Origin: an uncultured Gammaproteobacteria bacterium
GTDB lineage: Bacteria; Pseudomonadota; Gammaproteobacteria; Steroidobacterales; JABDMI01
Direction: 5' to 3'
Length of the DNA: 33,077 bases
Assembly (NCBI GenBank): GCA_905479875.1
Contig: CAJQOG010000082.1
Span: 1-33,077, forward strand
Part shown: piece by piece, positions 18,364-24,308 of the stretch
Layout: each line of letters starts with the position of its first letter
Position numbering within the stretch: the stretch's first letter is position 1
Notes under the pieces: generated by a model
What the model was told of the DNA's origin: nothing
Seen by the model: the letters and a program-made list of their open reading frames with translations, nothing else
Database searches by the model: none
Position numbers and translations under genes: made by a program

Positions 18364-19398
18364 ATGCGTAACAAACTTGAAAACTATTTTACGAATCTTT
18401 GGTACGGAGAGAAAAAACCAAATGTTTTATTACGTGGTTTAAGTAAAGCATTTGACACAGTACGACTTTCTCGTGAAAAAAAATTAAAAAAATCCTATAG
18501 CGTTAACCATCAATTTAGTGTTCCTGTTATTGTTGTTGGGAATATCTCGGTAGGTGGAACTGGTAAAACTCCAGTTGTACTATTTTTAATTCAAGAATTA
18601 CGCAAATTAGGATATACAGTTGGTGTAATTAGCCGGGGTTATGGTGGCTCAAAATCAAAACAACATTCCGTAGTGCTGACAGAATCCTCAACGGCTGAAG
18701 AAGTAGGTGATGAGGCTCGTATGATTCATAAGCTTGCCTCGGTACCGTTTGCTGTAGGTAGCAATAGACTTGAAGCAGCACAAATGCTGCTCGATCAGAA
18801 CCCAGAAATTAGTTTAATACTTAGCGATGATGGTTTGCAGCATTACAGACTACAACGTGATGTTGAAATCCTAATTATTGATGGACAGCGAGGCTTTGGT
18901 AATCAGCACTTATTACCAGCTGGCCCTTTGCGTGAGCCGTTAAGCCGTGTTGATAGTGTTGACATGGTATTGGTGAATGGTGAAGCTACTCATGAGTCTT
19001 TAATAGATGTTCATGGTATGCAGTTTGATTTGCAATCTAAAGATCTTAAAAAATTAAACTCGGAAGCTGAAGTGTGCGACCTAAAATGGTTTCATGGTAA
19101 AACAGTGCATGCGTTTGCTGGGATTGGAAATCCAGAACGGTTTTTTACACTATTAGAAAGCATGGGCATAGAGGTTATGCGTCACTCACTTCCTGATCAT
19201 GCCTTAATGCCAAAAGATTTTTTTGTTGAGCATGAAAATGATATATTAATTATGACTGAAAAAGATGCAGTAAAGTACCCTTATATCTTTGCTGAGAATT
19301 TTTGGTATCTGCCGGTTGAAGTGAAAATGAATGTTGATGATCAAGCTAAACTTATTGAAGTTCTTGGCGTAAAACTTAGAGAAAGAAATGACCTATAA
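18364..19398 (+). CDS. lpxK: Tetraacyldisaccharide 4'-kinase LpxK
   Basis: LpxK phosphorylates the 4' position of the lipid A disaccharide to give lipid IVA at the inner-membrane face. The 344-residue protein has the family's amphipathic N-terminal segment, the P-loop in GNISVGGTGKTP (59-70), VGVISRGYGG, VGDEARMI and the highly conserved SDDGLQHYRLQRD. It ends with GIGNPERFF, HSLPDH and TEKDAVKYP, all typical. It is 8 bases after msbA, and its end overlaps kdsB by 11 bases, indicating translational coupling. In E. coli other genes, including the small ycaR, lie between lpxK and kdsB; none does here. Confidence 0.96.
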   Translation: MRNKLENYFTNLWYGEKKPNVLLRGLSKAFDTVRLSREKKLKKSYSVNHQFSVPVIVVGNISVGGTGKTPVVLFLIQELRKLGYTVGVISRGYGGSKSKQHSVVLTESSTAEEVGDEARMIHKLASVPFAVGSNRLEAAQMLLDQNPEISLILSDDGLQHYRLQRDVEILIIDGQRGFGNQHLLPAGPLREPLSRVDSVDMVLVNGEATHESLIDVHGMQFDLQSKDLKKLNSEAEVCDLKWFHGKTVHAFAGIGNPERFFTLLESMGIEVMRHSLPDHALMPKDFFVEHENDILIMTEKDAVKYPYIFAENFWYLPVEVKMNVDDQAKLIEVLGVKLRERNDL

Positions 19399-20122
19399 AT
19401 TAGTTATTCCAGCACGTTTTGCTTCAAGCCGTTTACCGGGTAAGCCTCTTAAACAGCTACAAAATCAGACAATGATTGAACATGTAATTGATAAAGCTCT
19501 TAAGTCAAATGCTGAAGAAGTACTTGTTGCAACTGACGATGATCGTATTAAAGAAGTGGTTTTACGAAAGGGTGTAGCTTGTGAAATGACTTCAATGGAT
19601 CATCAAAATGGTACTGATCGTATAACCGAAGTTGCCCTTAAAAAAGCGTGGCCCTCAGATACTATAGTGGTTAATCTGCAAGGTGATGAACCTTTAATGG
19701 TTCCTTCGCTGCTTGACCAGGTTGCCAATATGCTAGAACTAGACTCTAATGCAGCGATTGCCTCTTTATGCCTGCCTTTGCATGATTTTGATAGTTTGCA
19801 AAATCCCAATATTGTTAAAGTAGTTTTCAATAAAAATAATTATGCACAGTATTTTAGTAGGGCTGCAATTCCGTATCCTAGAGACAATGAAAAGTTTACT
19901 GCCTATAGACACTTAGGCCTTTATGCTTATAGAGTCTCTACTTTAAAGAAGTTACTAACTCTTAATCCCACAGAGCATGAGCAGACAGAAAAGCTTGAAC
20001 AGTTACGAGCTTTAGATTACGGATTAAACATAAAAATGGCTATTGCTAATGGTGTTCCTGGTCATGGAGTTGATACTCCAGAAGACTTGGCTCGAGTAGA
20101 ACGTATTCTTAATTCTATGTAA
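19388..20122 (+). CDS. kdsB: 3-deoxy-manno-octulosonate cytidylyltransferase KdsB
   Basis: KdsB makes CMP-KDO, the activated sugar added to lipid A as the inner core. The 244-residue protein begins with the nucleotidyl-transferase signature VIPARFASSRLPGKPL, then TDDDRI, HQNGTDRITEVA, and the metal/sugar site VNLQGDEPLM. AIPYPRD, HLGLYAYR and a C-terminal GVDTPEDL complete the family pattern. The start codon lies inside the 3' end of lpxK. It is followed 3 bases later by the broken phosphatase gene. The protein looks intact. Confidence 0.97.
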   Translation: MTYKLVIPARFASSRLPGKPLKQLQNQTMIEHVIDKALKSNAEEVLVATDDDRIKEVVLRKGVACEMTSMDHQNGTDRITEVALKKAWPSDTIVVNLQGDEPLMVPSLLDQVANMLELDSNAAIASLCLPLHDFDSLQNPNIVKVVFNKNNYAQYFSRAAIPYPRDNEKFTAYRHLGLYAYRVSTLKKLLTLNPTEHEQTEKLEQLRALDYGLNIKMAIANGVPGHGVDTPEDLARVERILNSM

Positions 20123-20125
20123 TTT

Positions 20126-20623
20126 ATGATTTCCCTTAAAGTGAAGCCTAAAAGTGTTCTCTTTGTTTGTCTGGGGAATATTTGTCGTTCGCCAACGGCG
20201 CATGCTGTATTTGAGAGTATGTTACAAGAGGCTGACCTGAAAAATAGTGTCCTTGTCGACTCTGCAGGTACTGGTGCTTATCACGAGGGTAATAAGCCTG
20301 ATGCTCGTATGATGAAAGCTGCAAAACAACGTGGTGTTGATTTGAGTTTTCTCTGAGCAAGAGCGGTGCATCAAAATGACTTTGAGAAATTCGATTTGAT
20401 TTTAGCAATGGATAAAGCTAATTATGAAGATCTTATTGAAATATGCCCAATCGAATACCAAGATAAGGTAAAAATGTTTTTAAGTTTCTCTAATAATATA
20501 TCTCTGCACTCTGTTCCTGATCCATACTATGGTGGATCAAAGGGCTTTGAAGATGTTTTAGATTTGGTAGAAAAAGCATGCTCCGGATTATTCAAACTTT
20601 TTTTTAATTTAAAAATTTTCTGA
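20126..20623 (+). pseudogene. Low-molecular-weight protein tyrosine phosphatase gene with in-frame stop
   Basis: The two halves (20126-20356 and 20357-20623) are in the same frame, divided by a single TGA at 20354-20356. The first half carries the P-loop VCLGNICRSP (nucleophile Cys15, Arg21). The second carries RAVHQNDFEKFDLILAMD and the general-acid loop DPYYGG. Family members usually have an arginine just before A-R in this stretch, so the TGA most simply replaces a CGA codon by one C-to-T change. The rest, about 165 codons, is full length and shows no frameshift. Truncation at residue 76 would remove the acid loop, so the product should be inactive unless the stop is read through. The family includes Wzb-type regulators of polysaccharide export and PtpA-like enzymes. 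A sequencing error is possible. It would be the last gene of the kdsB operon, just before the IS. Confidence 0.85.
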
Positions 20624-20644
20624 AAATAAAAAAGCCCGCATCAA

Positions 20645-20670
20645 TGAACTGAACCCCATAAGTTGGACAC
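20645..20670 (+). repeat. IS left inverted repeat (IRL)
   Basis: It starts TGAACTGAACCCCA and continues to TTGGACA, and pairs with the complement of 22054-22079. Its inner part is also the left arm of the hairpin at 20652-20683. Confidence 0.88.
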
Positions 20671-20683
20671 AACTTATGGGGTT
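20652..20683 (+). promoter_or_regulatory. Strong hairpin with T-run just before the transposase start
   Basis: A perfect 14-base-pair stem (20652-20665 with 20670-20683) closes a 4-base loop GACA and is followed by three further T residues. It looks like an intrinsic terminator and ends 5 bases before the OrfA ATG at 20689. GGGG at 20678-20681, the only plausible ribosome-binding sequence, is buried in the stem. This would block both transcription and translation entering from outside the element. Confidence 0.75.
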
Positions 20684-20688
20684 TTTCT

Positions 20689-21207
20689 ATGAAGTATGAT
20701 TTAATCTTTAAGCAATCTGTGATTGCTTATTACGATGCAGGCAATGGCTTACAGGCCACAGCTAAGCACTTTGGTATTGCTTATAAAAGCACTGTTGATA
20801 AATGGGTAAAGCAATATAAGTTTGGTGGTGTTGAAGCCATCAGGCCCAAACGTAGTAAGGCAGTCTATTCAGCTGATTTCAAGTATCAAGTTCTGACCGT
20901 CATGGAGCAAGAGGGCTTAAGCGAAGCCGATACAGCACTCCAGTTTAGTATCACGTCACCCAGTTTAGTCGGTGTGTGGCGAAAGCGGTATGCAAGCGAT
21001 GGTATGCTAGGTCTCATGCCAAAACCTAAAGGAAAGCGTCCTATGTCTAAGAAAGCCAAGAATGCTTACATTGCTGACAAACCTGACGATGAGAAAACGA
21101 TAGCTGAGCTAAAGCGTGAGCTTGACTATCTACGTGCGGAGAATGAGTATCTAAAAAAGCTCGATGCCTTGCCAGCGACACCAAGCAACCCGAAAAAGCA
21201 AGGCTAA
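20689..21207 (+). CDS. IS3-family transposase OrfA
   Basis: OrfA is the DNA-binding part of the transposase and recognises the element ends. The 172 residues contain two helix-turn-helix units: residues about 10-45 (GLQATAKHFGIAYKSTVDKWVKQYK) and about 65-105 (GLSEADTALQFSITSPSLVGVWRKRY). A leucine-zipper-like helix follows (IAELKRELDYLRAENEYLKKL), through which OrfA and the fusion protein multimerise. The doubled helix-turn-helix is typical of the IS150 group. The slip site is at codons 155-157. If no shift occurs, translation stops at 21205-21207. Confidence 0.93.
   Translation: MKYDLIFKQSVIAYYDAGNGLQATAKHFGIAYKSTVDKWVKQYKFGGVEAIRPKRSKAVYSADFKYQVLTVMEQEGLSEADTALQFSITSPSLVGVWRKRYASDGMLGLMPKPKGKRPMSKKAKNAYIADKPDDEKTIAELKRELDYLRAENEYLKKLDALPATPSNPKKQG
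21153..21204 (+). promoter_or_regulatory. Programmed -1 frameshift signal
   Basis: A AAA AAG at 21153-21159 is in the correct phase in OrfA for a -1 slip. Six bases later a perfect 7-base-pair stem GCCTTGC / GCAAGGC (21166-21172 with 21198-21204) can form a stem-loop. A -1 shift here leads directly into the OrfB frame and gives a fusion of about 452 residues. Confidence 0.88.
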
Positions 21208-21239
21208 TTCAAGACCTACGTGTTCGTTATGCACTGCCT

Positions 21240-22046
21240 TTGCTGTTGTGCGTTACCAACATGCCAAAAAGCAGTTTTTATTATCAATCCAGTCGCTTAA
21301 GTTTGGTTGATAAGTACGAGGGTCTTAAACGTTTGATTCGCAAGATTTATCACGCCCACAAAGGACGCTATGGCTATCGACGAGTTACCTTAGCGCTTAG
21401 GCACCAAGGCCATAAATACAATCATAAGTTAATCTATAAACTGATGAAGCAAATGGGTTTACGAGCAAAAATCAGAGTCAAGAAATATCGTTCTTATAAG
21501 GGCGAAGAAGGCAAGATTACTAACAACAAACTTAAAAGACGATTCACGGCCTCGCGCCCACAACAACGGTGGTTAACGGATATTACGGAGTTTAAAGTCG
21601 GTCATGACAAACTCTATCTGTCTCCGATACTGGATTGCTACAACAATGAAATCATCAGCTATACCTTGTCCCGACGCCCGGTCTTTACGCTGGTGAAAGA
21701 CATGTTGGATCAAGCCATCAAGTTATTGCCGACAAAGCGCAAGAAAGCGCTCATGCTTCACTCTGACCAAGGGTGGCATTATCAGATGAATGCGTTTAGC
21801 AAAACCCTTAAACAGCATCACATAACGCAGAGTATGAGCAGAAAAGGAAACTGCCTGGATAACGCATTAATGGAAGGCTTCTTTGGTACCTTGAAGTGTG
21901 AAACTATTTACCTAAGTAAGCCCAAGTGTATTGAAGAACTGGAGAAGCAGATTCATGATTATATAAAATACTATAACCATGAACGAATACAGCTTAAACT
22001 AAAAGGACTGAGCCCTGTGCAGTACAGAACTCAGTCCATTGTTTAA
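21240..22046 (+). CDS. IS3-family transposase OrfB (DDE integrase), expressed mainly as OrfAB fusion
   Basis: OrfB carries the catalytic core. The acidic triad is visible in WLTDITEF (first Asp), LHSDQGWHY (second Asp) and NALMEGFFGTLK (Glu), followed by YYNHERIQLKLKGLSPVQYR, the family C-terminus. The HTH_21-type region HKGRYGYRRVTLALR lies upstream. The frame is -1 relative to OrfA and is open back to the slip site, so the natural product is probably the OrfAB fusion; the TTG at 21240 is a weak independent start. No disabling change is visible. Confidence 0.93.
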   Translation: MLLCVTNMPKSSFYYQSSRLSLVDKYEGLKRLIRKIYHAHKGRYGYRRVTLALRHQGHKYNHKLIYKLMKQMGLRAKIRVKKYRSYKGEEGKITNNKLKRRFTASRPQQRWLTDITEFKVGHDKLYLSPILDCYNNEIISYTLSRRPVFTLVKDMLDQAIKLLPTKRKKALMLHSDQGWHYQMNAFSKTLKQHHITQSMSRKGNCLDNALMEGFFGTLKCETIYLSKPKCIEELEKQIHDYIKYYNHERIQLKLKGLSPVQYRTQSIV

Positions 22047-22053
22047 AACTAAA

Positions 22054-22079
22054 CTGTCCAAGGTTTGGGGTTCAGTTCA
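22054..22079 (-). repeat. IS right inverted repeat (IRR)
   Basis: Read on the minus strand it begins TGAACTGAACCCCA and then TTGGACA, matching the left end. It lies 7 bases after the OrfB stop. Confidence 0.88.
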
Positions 22080-22100
22080 TTTGGAGTCTTTTTTATTTCC
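22080..22100 (-). terminator. Half of a terminator-like arm flanking the IS
   Basis: GGAG-TC followed by T6 and ATTTCC at about 22083-22100 looks like the right arm and tail of an intrinsic terminator. The left flank of the IS (about 20624-20640) reads AAAATAAAAAAGCCCGC, the left arm of a terminator. The outer A/T parts pair for 11 bases (AAATAAAAAAG with its complement), but the G+C cores (GCCCGC and GGAGTC) do not. See the finding on the breakpoint. Confidence 0.4.
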
Positions 22101-22123
22101 TGACTATTAGCTATTTATATATT

Positions 22124-22897
22124 TTATGCCGCTTGCTTTTGTTCTAAAGCTTCAAACTCTTCAGCTTTCTCTTTATACAATGGAAAGTTCTCACGCATGG
22201 TATTTTCCATCCATGCAGTTGCCTCTTCAAGCATTTGATCTGCGGTTTTACCTTCAGGCAAAATTGGCTCTCCGATAATCACTTTAATTTTTCCAGGATG
22301 CACCATAAGAGACTTCCCACCCCAAAACTCACCTGCATTGTGAGCAATTAATACTAATGGAACATTAGCTTCTTTTGCCAAGATGACACCGCTTTTACCA
22401 AAACGCCTGGTCTGACCAACAGGCATACGAGTGCCTTCAGGAAAAATAGATACCCATAAACCATCAGCCAAACGTTCACTACCTTTTTCAATTACTTGAG
22501 TTACTGCAGAGGCACCGCTTTTCCTATCGATATCTATAAACTTTAAACGACTTAAGGCTTGACCGAAAACAGGTATAGCCATTAACTCACGTTTAAGAAC
22601 AATAACAAACTGAGGGACTATTCTAAAAATTAACATAGTTTCCCATGCTGATTGATGCTTCATCAACACCACACTTGGGGTTTCAGGCAAGTTTTCTTTA
22701 CCTTCAATTTCATAACTCAAACCTGTGAGACCGACCAAAGCATAGTGCCCAATATTGGCCCAGCTACGTGCAAAAATATATTGTTTTTTATGGCCAAATG
22801 GAATAGTTAACACCACCATTAAACAATTTAACATAGTGCTTGGAATAATAACCGCACCTGCTAAAGTAGAACGTACAGCTGTAAATGCTTTATTCAT
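22124..22897 (-). CDS. 1-acylglycerol-3-phosphate acyltransferase, PlsC-like (copy 1)
   Basis: PlsC-type enzymes add the second acyl chain to make phosphatidic acid. From the ATG at 22897 the protein has 257 residues with an N-terminal hydrophobic segment. The four acyltransferase blocks are block I KHQSAWE, block II FIDIDRK, block III FPEGTR and block IV VLIAHNAGEFW. Block I reads H-x4-E where the textbook motif is H-x4-D, a variant I recall from proteobacterial relatives of this subgroup. A longer open frame begins at 22993, but it overlaps the end of the upstream copy; the ATG 16 bases after that stop is the more natural start. The last gene of the glyQ operon, converging on the IS. It is paralogous to the next gene. 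Confidence 0.88.
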   Translation of the reverse strand: MNKAFTAVRSTLAGAVIIPSTMLNCLMVVLTIPFGHKKQYIFARSWANIGHYALVGLTGLSYEIEGKENLPETPSVVLMKHQSAWETMLIFRIVPQFVIVLKRELMAIPVFGQALSRLKFIDIDRKSGASAVTQVIEKGSERLADGLWVSIFPEGTRMPVGQTRRFGKSGVILAKEANVPLVLIAHNAGEFWGGKSLMVHPGKIKVIIGEPILPEGKTADQMLEEATAWMENTMRENFPLYKEKAEEFEALEQKQAA

Positions 22898-22913
22898 AAA
22901 AAAATTTCCACTA

Positions 22914-23714
22914 TTAAATCTTTCGACTGTCTTCCAAATCACCCGAGGTATCTTGATCTCCCCGCGCCTCATAATATGCTGATTTTTTTGCATATAATGG
23001 ACTTATTTCTTTCTGGGTTGCTTCAATCCATTTTTTGGCTTCGGCAGTAATTTCATTAACTGTTTTATTGCTTGGATCAATAGGTTCACCTATCACTACC
23101 TTAACTTCACCTGGATAAATAAGTAAATCTTGACGACGCCAAAACTCACCTGCATTATGTGCAATCGGAACAATCTTATGCCCAGTTTCTTTTGCGAGGT
23201 ACGCTCCACTGCGGCCATATTTACGTGTTTTACCTATGGGCATCCTCGTACCTTCGGGAAATAACATCACACTAATCCCATTGTTCAAACGCTGGCTTCC
23301 AATTTCAATTATTTGCTCTACCGCAGAGCGGCCACCTTTTCGATCAATACCAATGGCTTCTATTGCACGCAAGCCCCAACCAAAAAACGGCACCTGTAAG
23401 AGAATTTTTTTAAACACCCAGGTATGACGAGGCATAAAATGCTGCAATGTATAAAGCTCCAAAATTGATTGATGCTTAGACCAAAATACACAAGTTTCAT
23501 TTTCTGGGAGATTTTCTTTGCCTGAAACGGTATAGCTAACACCTGTTGCAAATCGTAAAGAAAACATTACCCCATCTGTATAACGATCTACAAAAAACCA
23601 TTGAACTTTACGCCCAAAAGGAAAAGTGATAATGACCAGACTTCCAAAAAATATCGTACACAGCACCAACAACAGGTTGAAAAGCATGGAGCGAATAAAG
23701 ATAATAAATTTCAT
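22914..23714 (-). CDS. 1-acylglycerol-3-phosphate acyltransferase, PlsC-like (copy 2)
   Basis: This 266-residue protein is a tandem paralogue of the downstream gene. An N-terminal membrane segment (MLFNLLLVLCTIFFGSLVIIT) is followed by acyltransferase blocks: I KHQSILE (again with Glu), II IGIDRKGGRSA, III FPEGTRMPIG and IV IVPIAHNAGEFW. The C-terminal tail is polar and charged. It follows gmhB by 7 bases. The two copies align through most of their length but differ enough that this is not a recent duplication. Their acyl-chain preferences cannot be told from sequence. Confidence 0.88.
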   Translation of the reverse strand: MKFIIFIRSMLFNLLLVLCTIFFGSLVIITFPFGRKVQWFFVDRYTDGVMFSLRFATGVSYTVSGKENLPENETCVFWSKHQSILELYTLQHFMPRHTWVFKKILLQVPFFGWGLRAIEAIGIDRKGGRSAVEQIIEIGSQRLNNGISVMLFPEGTRMPIGKTRKYGRSGAYLAKETGHKIVPIAHNAGEFWRRQDLLIYPGEVKVVIGEPIDPSNKTVNEITAEAKKWIEATQKEISPLYAKKSAYYEARGDQDTSGDLEDSRKI

Positions 23715-23721
23715 ACTTTAA

Positions 23722-24294
23722 TTATATATATGGTTTGGGTGTAAATGATTTTGATAACAAATGCTGTGTAAATTCATGTAACTCTGTATAAATCGGTATT
23801 GCTTGCTTAACTACTAGCTCGTGCTCAATGAATTTAGATCCTTTTCCTGTAGTAACTAAAATAGGTTGAGCATCAATGGATAGGGCCACCTCAACGTCTG
23901 TAATTTTATCACCTACATAATAAGACTGCGATAAATCAATCTCATATTCCAATGCTAATTGTTGAAACAAACCTGGCTTAGGCTTACGGCAAGCGCATTC
24001 ATTTTTAGGATGATGTGGACAGTAATAGATTGCTTGAATGTCACCACCTAAAGCTTGAACTTGCTTATAAAGCTCAGCATGCATTTGGGCAAGTGTTGCT
24101 TCGTCATAATAACCGCGCTCTATACCTGATTGATTGGTCACGATGAATACTGGCCAGCCAGCCTTATGAAGATCTACAATAGCTTGTACGCTTTTAGGCA
24201 TAAGCTTAAATTCATCTAAACTCTTAACGTAACTATCAGAATCAAAATTAATTACTCCATCTCTATCTAAAATGACAGCTGCCTGCTTAATCAT
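23722..24294 (-). CDS. gmhB: D-glycero-beta-D-manno-heptose 1,7-bisphosphate 7-phosphatase GmhB
   Basis: GmhB removes the 7-phosphate in ADP-heptose synthesis for the LPS inner core. The 190-residue protein is a HAD phosphatase with the DxD pair in VILDRDGVIN (Asp10, Asp12), VTNQSGIERGYY, and a structural zinc loop CPHHPKNECACRKPKPGL (Cys, His, Cys, Cys) that distinguishes GmhB from most HAD enzymes. YYVGDKITDVEVA supplies the acidic motif IV. A TAGGA lies about 8 bases before the start. It is 14 bases after glyS, as in the glyQS-gmhB-plsC clusters of other gammaproteobacteria. Confidence 0.94.
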   Translation of the reverse strand: MIKQAAVILDRDGVINFDSDSYVKSLDEFKLMPKSVQAIVDLHKAGWPVFIVTNQSGIERGYYDEATLAQMHAELYKQVQALGGDIQAIYYCPHHPKNECACRKPKPGLFQQLALEYEIDLSQSYYVGDKITDVEVALSIDAQPILVTTGKGSKFIEHELVVKQAIPIYTELHEFTQHLLSKSFTPKPYI

Positions 24295-24308
24295 AGAAGC
24301 AGTCCTAG

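Larger units (their letters stand above)
20645..22079 (+). mobile_element. Complete IS3-family insertion sequence, IS150-like
   Basis: The element is 1435 bases with terminal inverted repeats at 20645-20670 and 22054-22079. Both start TGAACTGAACCCCA and later share TTGGACA, with four mismatches plus a weak end. It encodes OrfA and OrfB overlapping in the -1 frame. The termini beginning TG and ending CA, the two helix-turn-helix units of OrfA and the AAAAAAG slip site fit the IS150 group. No 3- or 4-base target duplication is visible: the left flank ends CAA and the right begins TTT. Two sampled 60-base lines inside are 45% and 52% G+C, above the surrounding chromosome. Both ORFs look intact, so recent arrival is likely. 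Confidence 0.93.

Noticed and set aside
20354-20356. TGA as selenocysteine or a recoded stop
   Set aside because: The family has Arg here, no SECIS-like structure was noticed next to it, and no other gene in the window requires TGA to be read as an amino acid.
20148-20408. Minus-strand ORF across the phosphatase gene
   Set aside because: It is the complement of a recognised coding sequence and shows no protein-like motifs.
22898-22993. Longer start for the downstream plsC-like gene
   Set aside because: It would overlap the end of the upstream copy, and the acyltransferase similarity begins after Met at 22897.
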